DNA from: Amyelois transitella
Lineage: Eukaryota > Arthropoda > Insecta > Lepidoptera > Pyralidae
Length of the DNA: 64,000 nucleotides
Direction of reading: 5' to 3'
NCBI RefSeq assembly: GCF_032362555.1
Contig: NC_083533.1
Coordinates: forward strand, 1,741,001-1,805,000
The translations under genes were made by a program, and so were the position numbers. Shown piece by piece: positions 50,201 to 59,669 of this stretch (positions within the stretch are counted from its first letter, which is position 1; every line of letters starts with the position of its first letter). The notes beneath the pieces were generated by a model. It was not told where the DNA came from. It did not search any database and saw nothing but the letters and a program-made list of their open reading frames with translations.

Positions 50201-53200
50201 ACCAAACCATTTTAACATACCCTTTTCTATTCCTGTAACTACATCTTATTTCGCATTACAATACAAATACAATTACAAAGATTAAAATAGGTACAAGTAA
50301 TCATCGATATAGGTACATCGTATGCTTGCTTCGCTCATTTGATACGCTCGCCCGCTTGCATAATGTTTCGAGCGAGCGAGCGTATCAAGTATATTGATTT
50401 GATTTGTCTAAGGTACAAGTCGGCTTCACCCACGCGGGAGAAACGCAAGCGCAATAGAAGCGATAGCAAGCCTGTAAGTAGAAGAGTTACTTAATTTTGT
50501 TAACTTTCTGCTTTTTATCCATACTAATGTTATAAAGAGAAAATGTTTTGTATTTTTGTTTGTAATGAATAAAATAAAATAAAGCACTCGCTTATTTTTT
50601 ATATTTGCACAGAAGCAGGCAAAAGAAATAACTCTATAGGAGTAACATAGTCTACTTTGTTTTTTTTTTTTCTAGAAAAATAATATACTTATGTATATTT
50701 TGGCATTTAGTTTATTTAAACAAAAAAAATGTATTTCCACAGATTCCCATATCTCGAGATAAATGCAGTGACTGGAGAATAGCAGGTTATTTCGTTATTA
50801 TTACTTTAATTGTGCCCGTTTTTTGTTATGTATATTGATATATTTAGCTAAATAAGAAGTAGTATTTGATATTTATAAATTAAAATTGAAGGTCAGAAGA
50901 AGTTAACTTAGCCAATAATTTTTCAGAATTGGGAGAGTCGACAGAAATAGCTAGTATGGTGCTAAAGAAAAAATCTGAAATGCCAGTCATTATAAGATCA
51001 CTGTGAGTTAAAACTTATTCTACTTATAATTTATTTTAAATTTTCACGTTGTATAATATACAATATAATAATATATCATTTATAAATAATACAGGTACTA
51101 AACGCGCACGTAACGTGCCTTTATTTTATCTCGGTTCGAATCATATTACAATGATCCGCGGTCACCGAGCGACTGTCCGGGATAAAATAAAGGTACGTTT
51201 ATTTTATTGCTCAGCGATAAGTTCGCCTTTGCTCAACTATTCTTCATGTATGTTTTTACTACACATGTATTTTTTTTTTGGACAATAAAGATAATTTGTA
51301 TTGTATTTTAGTATTGTAAGTACGTTACGTGTGCGTTAAATACCTCTATTATTCAATAATATCCGCATTATTGCTTAATTTTGCTCTAAACCCAGCTGTT
51401 TGGTTGATATCATCAAATTAATCAGTGACTGGCCACTTTTTTATATATATACCTATGAACCTTGAGAGATTTTTAAATATTGTACTTCCAGGAACCAATT
51501 ACAGAAGGAGCTATCTCCCCACCCGTCGTGCCTGAATCGTGAATCGGGTAAGTTGCGTTATTTTACATGACACCGATCTTCCATCTGCTATCTCCTTTGC
51601 ATAGCAAAAACTATCGCTGACTCGCTTCACGAGGTTTATGTATACAGGACAAATTACACATATTGAGTTAGCCTCGAAGTAAGTTCGAGACTTGTGTTAC
51701 GAGATACTAACGCAACGATACTATATTTTATAATAAATACTTATATAGATAAAAATCCAAGACCCAGGCCAATCAGAAAAAGTTCTTTTCTCATCATGCC
51801 CTGGACGGGATTCGAACCCGGGACCTCCGGCGTCACAGACAAGCGCACTACCGCTGCGCCACAGAGGCCGTTTAAAAAAGCAAAACAGTGATAGTTTATC
51901 GCGCGTTAAAAATGGCGTCGTTCTTTCCATGCTGGGCTGGCGTTTGGCCTGGTTGCGTACTCTCTAGGTAACTCGGGGTCAGCTCATGATCATTACACAT
52001 ACATACAGACATACAAGTCTTTATCCCTCACGGGGTAGACACAACCAATAGTCTCGCCAAGACTGAAAGGCCAAGTTTAGCTGTATGATGGAATTGAGAT
52101 TCAAATAGTGACGCGTTAATACTAGTTCGGCGGAAGATCTTCCCTTTGTGGCGAGCCTGAATCATCAGTCCCGCTACGCCATATACATATAGTAGTGATG
52201 ATGAACTGATTTCAGATGTCTCCGGGGATAGCAACGAGTGGAGAGTCCAGTCTTCTTGTGGAGAAGATTCTGAGAGAGGGTAATCCCTTCTAATCTTCTA
52301 AATTTTCTTTAATCCTAACGATACATTGTACTGTTCATAATAATATAATATTTTTTCAGAACGGGGTTGAAAGATATGCGTGTTGGAAGTTTTTTGAAAA
52401 TTCCCATAAGATGTTGTAAGTATTATCTTATCTACCTATTATCAAGTTTTCTGTGTTATTGACTGTTTATTCTTGTGGGAATTCCAAAAATTAAAGTAGT
52501 CTGTGTTTATCGTGAAGATCTGTTAAAGACCGTGCTAAATTTCATTAAAAACGACCCAATTCTTTATGACCAAAAAACAATTATCCAAATTATACGAATC
52601 TTCGTTCTATAAACTAGTACCAATAGCTATTGTACGTGTCATCATGCCCGTTGAAAATTCCACAAAGAAAAGTAGCCTATGTTATCCCAGCTGGTATAGT
52701 TTGTGTATACATAATTCTTAAAGAACTTATAACAAATTCACTTTTCACAGTTAAAAGAAACATTCTGAGGAGAAGTTCGATCATCGATGTGATGATGAAC
52801 AGTGAAGATGATAAGAAGTGAGTACTTATATTTTAACTTTGAATCTGTCTGAGATACATACGAATACTTTTATAAGCGCCTCGATAATATTCGTCGGCGC
52901 AGAATAGGCTATTTTACACCATGTAAAAAAAAATATAAAAATGCACGTATCTTATAGATTTTGTAAAAAATAAAAGAAAAACATCGATCATTATTCATAA
53001 AAGTGCAATATGGATTTTATAATTCAATTTAAAAAATCCTCTTTTTTAATCTGTTCTTCAAAAGTCGAAAACGCTATCCGCCATGTTGGGTACTGACGTG
53101 ACGTCATACTTTTAGTAAACAAATATCGAATCGAAAACATATTGATGATGTCAGGCTCTGTTTATTTTGAAATTTTAAAATTTCTATCACGTTTTTGGGT

Positions 53201-56200
53201 TTTTACTCTTTAATAATTTAATAGAATCATGGAAGACGGTTTTGTGAAAGCAGACAATATAAATCTACCCAGGATTAATACGTTGATGGTTCACTTGTGT
53301 TTCTGTCCGCTTGGCAATCAAATCTAGATGGTATGCAGTTTGGTTTCATCCGAATTTGTTTAACAGAACCCATTATCTTATATTCTGTATAATTCTTCAT
53401 ATCGTTTTCGAGCTAAAACATGAAATAAGTATATAATATGAAATCAACTCGCATCATAGGTTCATAACATAACCTAAAAGTACTCAAAGGTTGTTGGTGT
53501 TATATTAACATGACTTGTGGTTACTTTACTATTTACAATGAATGCTGCTAACTTACATCAAAGTGGTCTTCAAAGAAATACAATCTTGATTTTGTAGACA
53601 ATGCCTTTGGATCTCTTCTTGCTAATTTCAACCAAGTGTTTCTCATTTTAATATCACTTGGCAGTGGAATCCACAATTTTTCTGGTGTTTTTATACTTGT
53701 ATTCTTGCATTCAGGAACAAGACACCAACAATATGTATTGTAATTCATTATTACAAAAATCTTTTTACTTTAGTCTTACGTAGAGCCGTATTGTTTACTA
53801 AAAGTATGACGTCACGAGTCAAAACAGCATGGCGGATGGCGTTTTCGCGCGAAAATACAAAATCATAAATAATAAATCGTTTTTAGAGCACTTTTCGGCT
53901 TCAAAAAATTTTAATAAAAATTCCATAGGTATAACACAGTCTCAGGATTGATTTAAAACAGTTTTCAAAAAAGAGTGTAATAGCCTATAGCGCTACCTAC
54001 CGCCGAATCAGACCGAATATAAACTCATTTAAATAGCAACCTTATTACAAGGGCATTAAACTTAAAAGCCAAAAACAAAATGTCTCCTGCCATCTCGCTC
54101 TTAATAGCAGACAGTATCAGTTCGCGCGTTCAAATGGCAGGCTCTGATAGGCTGTTAGGCACAAATATTTTCGCGCCATAACAAACATTTGGGACTTCAA
54201 CGCGGGCAAACTTATAAAAAAGTGTATCTACGTGAGTTTACTATTGTAAGTGAATATCTCTCCAGAGAAAGGAAGTGAAAGGATTGATATGAAATAAACT
54301 TTCACAATATACTTACCTACTATGGTTTTGTAATAAAATGTTCTTCTTTCAGCTTGATAGTCGATAAATTGAAGACGTTGTTCCATAAAGAGGCGATTGG
54401 TCACCAACGTAAGTAAATATTAACTTTTCTATTCCTGTTCATATATCTTCTTTCACATCACAACATTCCCTTTATAATTATTACACTGTTCCATAACCTG
54501 TTACTTAATTTTACACGGGTCAATGTATACTATATTATTCTGTGCCTTAGTGACATAACGAACTGTCAAACTAATATATATTTTTTTTAATTTCAGGCCG
54601 TGGCATAAGAAGGTTATATTCAACAATAAATAGGAGGAAAATTCCATATCGTATGGGCTGGTAATATTTCAAATTTAACGGTAAAACTATCTATTATAAT
54701 CGTCTTCCTCCTGGCTATAGACCCGGTAACATCCTCACGAAGGGAGGAGCCCGGGGTACGCCCTTGACTGCCTATCCTGGACTGGGCGATTCAGGTTTTT
54801 AAACGGAGCGATTGTAAAGCTAGATATATACATGTGGATAAAGCGAAGGAAGTATGCAGAGATCGTGGTAAGTGGAAAGACGTAGTCTCTGCCTACCCCT
54901 CCGGGAAAAAGGCGTGATTTTATGTATGTATGTATGTATATATACATATTATAATGTCTATATCACGTGTAGAAAGAGCGAACAGTCTTGAAGATACCGA
55001 AAGGCCACGTTCTTCTGTATGGCTTTATAATGGAATTGAGATTCAAATAGTGACAGGTTGCTAGCCCATCGCCTAAAAGAGGAATCCCAAGTCGGCTATC
55101 CCCATAACTTAGAATCTGCTCGGGAAGTTAAACAGTTGGCACACGACTATGTTTTTTGTTCGCTTATCAGCACAGATCGGAATAGGTAGATTGATTTTAT
55201 GTACTTGCATCATGAATTACCATAGATAGCATAACATGGATAAGCCTCTTTTCCGGGATTCCATTTCAGTACTTACACTGTAAACTACATTGTCCGCGGG
55301 TAACATAGGACTACAATTTACGTGAACGAAGTCGGGGGAAAACAGCTACCACTAATATATTCTTCATCCCACTTGTAAAAATTCCGGAAAAAATCCTTAT
55401 AATTTACAAATCCCGGAGGCATGTCCAAGACCATATTAATATATACGTTTCAGTTCATTGACCCCATTTCAATCTACCTATTCCGATCTCTGCTAATCAG
55501 ACCAGCAAGGTCTTTCAGGGACTCTGGTACAGTAAAAGCCGAAGGAGAATGTAGGCGTATCAACATTTTATATTTTACAGGCCCCACATGGTGTCTAAGG
55601 TGTCAGGAGTTATAAGGTTGGTTTCGTTCAGTGATAATTATAAAAAAAACTAAGCCTTGGTGTATAATTTCTTTCCGTATGGTAATAATTTCAAAACTAG
55701 CTAAGCCCGAGCTAATTTAGCGCCACGTACACGCGCGAATTTAACACCACCAACAAAAGAATACAGGTTTTTTGCAAATAACACGGTAACTGTAGTTTTA
55801 CCGGGATGAAAGGCATGTAGGTATAAATGTCCTTCTCCAGACTCCTATTATACCTACGTACTTATATACGCAACTCGTCAATTTCGACAAGATTGGTTCA
55901 ATAGATAACGCATGTAGAGAATACAAACAAACAAACTTATGCACTTATAATATACAGTAGGGATGGGATGTTACAAAAAGGTTGAATACTAACCGATGCT
56001 CTTACGGTGAGGGAAAACATCGCGAGGGAACCTCTCATTCAGGCAACTGGATGTGTAACCATGGATCCAATACGGGTCAGGTTTACCTGCAAAGGTTGCG
56101 GAGGTCAGATGGGAGTCGTCTTAGTGTTAAAACTTCACTCCCCCAATCCAGAATCCATGGTCATAGGCATACTCCGGGATCGTCTCCAGAGATGTGAGGA

Positions 56201-58272
56201 TGCAACCGGGACTAAAGCAAGGACGAAGAAGGATGTAACAAAAAGGGTTTATTTGATGGAAAATTTTATAAATTTATTTTATGGAGACTGTATTTGCTCT
56301 CTCAAAATCTAGTTATGACCTTATCATTATGCCGTGTTTTTGTAACGAAATTATTATTTTTACAAACTTTATTATTTTTAAATAAAGTTTTACTCTAATT
56401 TTATATTTCAGGATGAAACACCCAGAGTGTAAGAGTTGTAAAGGGTAAGAAATAAATTAATCTTTGGTACTGGCTTTATTACTTTAAACTTTTTTCACAT
56501 TATACCAACCTTATAAAATAAAATCTTTTTTCCGCAGTCAAACTGTGAAAACAATTTTTCGGATTATTGTTTAAGTTCATAATGAATATTGTGTAATAAA
56601 TAAATAAAAAAAATAAGGACATAAGTACCTGATACACAGAGTGATTTTACACCCTATGTCAAGCATTATTTTATTTTAGCTCCATAAATGTCACTTAGGT
56701 TCATTGTTATATTTTGTTTGTTGAATTAAGATATAATTTTTATTATTTTATATTACTTATATGTAAAGGACGTCTGAGCTTAGACTATACTATTATAGTC
56801 ACACTGAGAAGAACATGATGGGTAATACATTATGATAATATATTTCCAGGACATGCAAGCATTTCCGAAAATCTCACAGTTACCGCTGCATGCGCGCGCA
56901 AGTCATGAAAAGTGCTGGACCGACAAAGAGCGAGTGAGTTTAACTATACATGGCATATATATATTGTACACAAAAATGGCGGCGTTATTTCTTTGTAAAA
57001 TAATAAAAAGAACGAGTAAGGTTTACTTACGGCACATACTGCCACCATTTTTGTTCAACTTATAGCAGTCTGCCGCCATTTTGGTTAACTATAAGTTAAA
57101 CCAAAATGGCGGCAGACTGCTATAAGTTGAACCAAAATGGTGGCAGTATGTGTCGGTGCTTAGAGAAACCCGGTGACACCAAAGCAGCCCGACGTTACGA
57201 ATGTTAAGGAGGAAGGAGAAAGAATGTCATGACGTTTTCTTAAGATCGTATTGAAAACGTTTCAAACTGAATGATTGTTTACAGATTGGCAGTATTCAGG
57301 GAGAAATTGAAGAATTTTCTCATGCCCCATTTTCTTAGGAACGGGTGCAATTTTGGTGAGTGTCATCTGAAAGTTAATTAACCAGCAGTGTTCGGTAATT
57401 CATTCGAGTGTAGATTAAAAAAAAACAAATATTATTTTTAAAATGTAAAAGAATTAATTTTTTGTTGATTTTATTGTGTCCCACTGAGAAGCTTCAAAAG
57501 CCATAATGTAAGTAATACTAGTATAGTAGTATTTTTATATAGTATTTAGTATATAAGTATTTAACAAAATTATCAAAGGTCCAAGCTTTGTAATTTTTAT
57601 TTAAGTGTCCATTAATAAATAATGCAGGTATTAAACGCGCACGTAACGTGCCTTTATTTTATCTCGGACGTTTTGAATAATGCATGAATCTGCCGCGCAG
57701 ACGGGCATAGCATTAGCTCGTGGTTTTCAGTCGCTCGGTGACCAAGGATCATTGTAACACGATTCGAAACGTCCGAGATATAATTAAGGTACGTTACGTG
57801 CGCGTTTAATTCCTGTATTATTTAAAAATGGACACTAAATAAAATTCAACGCGAATGTAAAAAATCATTTTGAAAATTTCAATGCGTTTATTATAAACAA
57901 GAAATGGTGGTGCCGTGTGGTTCCCGGCACCAATACAAAAAAGAATAGGACCACTCTATCTCTTTCCCATGGATGTCGTAAAAGGCGACTAAGGGATAGG
58001 TTTACAAACTTGGGATTCTTTTTAAGGCGATGGGCCAGCAACTTGTCACTAGTTGAATCTCAATTCTATCATTAAGCCAAATAGCTGAACGTGGCCATTT
58101 AGTCTTTCAAGACTGTTGGCTCTGTCTACCCCACAAGGGATATAGACGTGACTATATGTATGTATGTATGTAATTTATTTTATATATTTATTAATTCATT
58201 ACATATCTGCTTTCAGACATGAAATACGTGGATATAATATCTAGGGCTTGTGGCAGTGAAGCAGCCAATTAA
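44250..58272 (+). CDS. LIM-domain protein with Arg/Ser-rich block, 22 short exons; unrecognised
   Basis: Exons: 44250-44275 (tentative), 45459-45556, 45729-45814, 46945-47040, 47515-47636, 48962-49034, 49449-49485, 49799-49877, 50413-50473, 50743-50785, 50927-51002, 51492-51547, 52216-52279, 52360-52415, 52751-52817, 54353-54408, 54597-54660, 55581-55616, 56412-56444, 56850-56933, 57285-57355, 58217-58272. All introns are GT-AG and all phases agree, giving about 479 residues ending at TAA. Residues 13-64 fit a LIM domain: C13, C16, H35, C38, C41, C44, C61, C64. LIM domains bind two zincs and mediate protein contacts. Residues 85-102 are RS-rich and basic, a likely nuclear signal; KREKRKR-type basic and Ser-rich patches recur. 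Near the C terminus is a CKSCKGTC cluster. I do not recognise the family, and function is unknown. AATAAA at 58331 is a good poly(A) signal. Confidence 0.82.
44276..44405 (-). mobile_element. SINE-C fragment at the tentative first donor of the LIM gene
   Basis: GTCAGGTTTTTACACCAAACGAC, TCTGACCTTCGC and CATCCAGTTATCTAAATGT match the reverse of 25975-26090. The donor GTAAGTC at 44276 straddles its edge. Confidence 0.7.
44410..44526 (+). mobile_element. SINE-A, 3' fragment
   Basis: TCCTCAATTCTATAATTAAGCC to GTTATTATATGTTTGTATG. Confidence 0.82.
44649..44918 (-). mobile_element. SINE-A, full length
   Basis: Five CATA repeats, then ATGGTCACGTC, full body and GTGCCGGGAACCACACGGCAC. GGTTTTTGTTTG occurs on both sides (44639-44650 and 44919-44930), the probable TSD. 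Confidence 0.93.
45287..45433 (-). mobile_element. LINE-X 3' end with TSD just before a LIM exon
   Basis: CATACATAAAATCACGCC to CGGCGGTTTCGGGTAC. TAGTGTATAATA at 45275-45286 and 45435-45446 is the TSD. The element ends 25 bases before LIM exon 45459. Confidence 0.93.
45459..45556 (+). CDS. LIM gene exon: first zinc-binding half of the LIM domain
   Basis: Acceptor GTGTCCTAG. Encodes CEVCQHCQEMVSQAEG ... SYHNKCHKC, i.e. CxxC-x18-HxxCxxC. The donor TGCT/GTAAGT splits the codon for Tyr between the paired cysteines. Confidence 0.9.
45618..45705 (+). mobile_element. MITE end (same family as 57600-57845)
   Basis: AAGTTACGTGCGCGTTTAATACCTGTATTATTTACAAATAG and GCAACGCGAAAG...GAAAATCAT match 57786-57880. 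Confidence 0.6.
45729..45814 (+). CDS. LIM gene exon: second zinc-binding half
   Basis: Acceptor TTGCTTTCAG, donor CAG/GTTTGT. Encodes VCDETDLHNAEVFKG then VIFCSSCAQRIFQ, completing CxxC and CxxC at LIM spacing. Confidence 0.9.
45835..46044 (+). mobile_element. SINE-A, headless
   Basis: CCCGTGGATGTAGTAAGAGAAGAC to GACGTGATTATATGAATGTATA. Confidence 0.85.
46203..46562. other. GC-rich, strongly structured insert of unknown type
   Basis: GC content rises sharply against the flanks. It holds the perfect 8-bp hairpin CACTGGGA-AGGAA-TCCCAGTG (46268-46288), GTCTCC...GGAGAC pairs around it and a CACACA run at 46378-46400. No protein family is recognised in either strand. It abuts a LINE-X fragment at about 46560. 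Confidence 0.45.
46560..46915 (-). repeat. Duplicated intron segment, copy 1 (LINE-X piece plus hairpin sequence)
   Basis: A LINE-X fragment (reverse; encodes LRWFGHVERMNESRLTKQIY) changes at CACATCACAATAC to a unique sequence with a 20-nt hairpin (46838-46884: TTGATACGCTCGCTCGTTTG against its near reverse complement). Same order and breakpoints as 50080-50408. Confidence 0.88.
47079..47122 (+). mobile_element. SINE-A, head fragment
   Basis: GCCGTGTGGTTCCCGGCATTTTG then GAATAGGCCCATTC only. Confidence 0.7.
47137..47356 (-). repeat. Rep-R
   Basis: GGCGACATCCCTACGCCAC to CTGGCGGAAGATCTTCCC; nearly full length. Confidence 0.75.
47395..47490 (+). mobile_element. SINE-A fragment
   Basis: CTAGCAACCTGTCACTATTTG to GGATGAAGACATGATAC, just upstream of LIM-gene exon 47515. 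Confidence 0.7.
47618..48830 (+). repeat. Minisatellite built from an exon end and its splice donor, 9 copies
   Basis: A unit of about 105 bases starts with ACATTTGATGACAG/GTTAGT, the last bases and donor of LIM-gene exon 47515-47636. It continues GAACCTCTTAGCG, TTTTTCTCTGAGTC, GGTTCAAGTAGATTTGA and TATTGGGGGTGCATTATTTA. Repeats of the donor start near 47622, 47728, 47823, 47928, 48039, 48144, 48517, 48622 and 48729. A SINE-A splits the array. Confidence 0.93.
48219..48474 (-). mobile_element. SINE-A inserted in the minisatellite, with TSD
   Basis: CATACATACATATAATCACG to GGTGCCGGGAACCACAC. ATTCAAGTA on both sides (the repeat's own sequence) is the TSD. The last GGCAC of the head is missing. 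Confidence 0.93.
49062..49236 (-). mobile_element. SINE-A, internally deleted
   Basis: Tail-side piece to TTAGAATTGAG, then jumps to TCGCCTTTTACGACATTC and the head (CCGGCAACCACACGGCA). Confidence 0.85.
49921..50408 (-). repeat. LINE-X insertion and duplicated intron segment, copy 2
   Basis: Begins with a full LINE-X 3' tail (CATACATACATAAAACCACGCC). From about 50080 it matches 46560-46915, including the hairpin (50338-50388). It ends TTGATTTGATTTGTCTAAG, whose AG is the acceptor of exon 50413. Confidence 0.9.
51080..51355. mobile_element. MITE (GGTATTAAACGCGCACG family)
   Basis: Left end ATAATACAGGTACTAAACGCG CACGTAACGTGCC; right end TACGTTACGTGTGCGTTAAATACC. Internal ATTACAATGATCCGCGGTCACCGAGCGACT as in 57735-57760. 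Confidence 0.65.
51637..51870 (-). mobile_element. SINE-B, full length
   Basis: TATACAGGACAAATTACAC to GCGCCACAGAGGCCG. Confidence 0.9.
51998..52178 (-). mobile_element. SINE-A 3' fragment and Rep-R scrap
   Basis: CATACATACAGACATACAAGTC to GATTCAAATAGTGACGCG is SINE-A. From 52125, GCGGAAGATCTTCCCTTTGTGG is Rep-R. It ends 40 bases before exon 52216. Confidence 0.7.
52905..53990 (-). mobile_element. P-element/THAP-type DNA transposon relic
   Basis: Inverted ends: left AGGCTATTTTACACC and, reversed from the right, AGGCTATTACACTC. A long inner inverted block runs ATCCGCCATG...GTGACGTCATACTTTTAGTAAAC at 53080-53120 and 53796-53845. The interior encodes a THAP-like domain (reverse strand, 53550-53748). 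It sits in a LIM-gene intron. Confidence 0.75.
53548..53748 (-). pseudogene. THAP zinc-finger domain of a P-type transposase, truncated
   Basis: THAP domains are DNA-binding C2CH fingers at the N terminus of P-element transposases. The frame shows CWCLVPECKN, then PEKLWIPLPSD, RNTWLKLARRD and, near the end, LYFFEDHFD. The third zinc ligand (Cys before EDHF) is replaced by Phe. It stops after 66 codons and no catalytic part remains. Confidence 0.75.
54705..54830 (-). mobile_element. SINE-C fragment
   Basis: TTCCTCCTGGCTATAGACCCGG, GGAGGAGCCCGGGGTACGCCC and TTCAGGTTTTTAAACGGAGCG. Confidence 0.65.
54830..54945 (+). mobile_element. LINE-X 3' end
   Basis: ATGTGGATAAAGCGAAGGAAG to GGCGTGATTTTATGTATGTATG. 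Confidence 0.88.
54950..55098 (-). mobile_element. SINE-A, 3' part
   Basis: ATAATGTCTATATCACGTGTAG to AGGAATCCCAAGT. Confidence 0.8.
55110..55570. other. Intronic stretch without recognised content
   Basis: TTCCGATCTGTGCTGATAA-like words occur on both strands (55150-55185 and 55480-55500), hinting at a degenerate inverted repeat. No exon or repeat family. Confidence 0.3.
55690..55965 (-). mobile_element. Hel-like remnant, third subtype
   Basis: AACTAGCTAAGCCCGAGC start, GTTTTTTGCAAATAACACGG middle, CACTTATAATATACAGTAGGGA end. Confidence 0.5.
55988..56232 (+). mobile_element. SINE-C, headless
   Basis: GATGCTCTTACGGTGAGGGAAAAC, AGGTTGCGGAGGTCAGATGGGAG, GCAACCGGGACTAAAGC. Confidence 0.8.
57033..57152. 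repeat. 120-bp near-perfect palindrome
   Basis: Two arms of about 58 bases differ by about one substitution and one indel. Each arm itself holds two copies of a 26-27-base unit (CTGCC[A/G]CCATTTTGGTTCAACTTATAG). Intronic, between exons 56850-56933 and 57285-57355. Confidence 0.92.
57600..57845. mobile_element. MITE with long inverted ends
   Basis: Ends AGTGTCCATTAATAAATAAT and reversed AGTGTCCATTTTTAAATAAT, continuing CAGG[T/A]ATTAAACGCGCACG and TTATCTCGGACGTTT on both sides (about 70 bp per end). Confidence 0.82.
57911..58172 (+). mobile_element. SINE-A, full length
   Basis: GTGCCGTGTGGTTCCCGGCACC to GACTATATGTATGTATGTATG. It ends about 45 bases before the last LIM-gene exon. Confidence 0.93.
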
Positions 58273-58330
58273 AAAAAAATGTAGGTAAAATTAAAATTCT
58301 GTAGCTATGTCTATGAAGAGTGATTCGTGG

Positions 58331-58336
58331 AATAAA
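58331..58336 (+). terminator. Poly(A) signal of the LIM gene
   Basis: AATAAA (overlapping a second AATAAA) 58 bases after the TAA stop. Confidence 0.65.
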
Positions 58337-58344
58337 TAAAACAA

Positions 58345-58950
58345 AAGAGTTTTTTTATATGTATTTGTTTTTTTACTTAGAGTAACCACTTAATTATAAA
58401 TAACAATGTTTTTTTTTACTTAAAAGAACTTACAATTACAACTTATATGTCTTAATCATATTAATAAAATGTCAAGTGCCTGTAAGTACATCCAGGACTC
58501 CCACGTACGCGTTAGTTTATACATCTACTAATATAATTAAAAATGCGAAAGTTTATATTATAAAGTTGTAAAACACACAACCTTATAAACTTTTTTGCTA
58601 GAATATACCATAGATAACAAAATAAAAATTATAAAATGTTGTTAGTAGCGCCATCTATGTAAACACATGAGTAACTTCCTTTCTACAAATAAAGTGAAAG
58701 GAACTTGATGAGATAGGAACCTTTTTCTTGGGTCTTGGATGTTTATCTATATAATAGAGTAAGATCCCAGAGCCCCCAGACCTACGTCATTTTAGCAAAG
58801 CTGAAATTTTGAGGATTTTTAGTATAATGTGTTATTAAGAGGTACGCGTACCCACTACCTTGAAAGCGGGGCCGTTTCTCAGGTAGCACGAAGTACAGGT
58901 ACATAAAAATTAAGTTACCTACGTTAAAGTAGCAAAGATCGTTTTCAAAT
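58345..58950. other. Intergenic stretch between convergent genes
   Basis: AT-rich. Only a 30-base SINE-B scrap (TGGGTCTTGGATGTTTATCT at 58732) is recognised. Confidence 0.45.
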
Positions 58951-58954
58951 ATGT

Positions 58955-59124
58955 ACATACATACATAAACTCACGCCTCTTTCCCGGAGGGGTAGGCAGA
59001 GACTACCTCTTTCCACTTGCCACGATCCCTGCATACTTCCTTTGCTTCATCCACATTCATAACTCTCTTCATGCAAACTCGGCGGTTTCGGGCACTTTTG
59101 ACCTGACCCTTCACCAGGACGTCA
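58955..59124 (-). mobile_element. LINE-X 3' end
   Basis: CATACATACATAAACTCACGCC to GACCCTTCACCAGGACGTC. Confidence 0.88.
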
Positions 59125-59351
59125 AATATGTTTTTGAGTATATTATATAGAATTAAAATTGACTATTGCCAGACACTTTCCGTGGGCCATTACTGCTACC
59201 AGACGTCTTGAATATTATTTTAAAATTTAGTAAACTACGTTATAGTAGCAAGGCTACTTTGTGAACGTGTGTAGCGTATGTGCATAGTATGTATAAGAGT
59301 GAAAGAGAAGGAATTATTATCTCCCTGCACTTACATTACAGCCCTTTCATT

Positions 59352-59535
59352 TATATTATCACGTCGATATCTTTTGCGGGGTTGGCAAAGCCAGCAGTCT
59401 TGAAAGACTGATAGGCCACGTTCAGCAGTTTGGCTTAATGATAGAATTGAGATTCAAATAGTGACAGGTCGCTAACCCATCACCTAAAAGAAGAATCCCA
59501 AGTTTATAAGCCTATTATATCTTTACCATGGATGT
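59352..59535 (-). mobile_element. SINE-A, tailless
   Basis: ATCACGTCGATATCTTTTGCGG to AAGTTTATAAGCC, then a short ACCATGGATGTC scrap. Confidence 0.8.
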
Positions 59536-59669
59536 CATTTTATCTCAAACAATGACGAAAATTATAAATGTAATACGTTTACTTATATTAAAAACTAATT
59601 AATAGGCAAATACTTAGTCTTATAATTTTAAATGTCTTAGGAACTCTCTGTTTAAACTATTGAATATTT

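Noticed and set aside
56007..56312. 101-codon forward frame
   Set aside because: Lies within a SINE-C copy; no domain.
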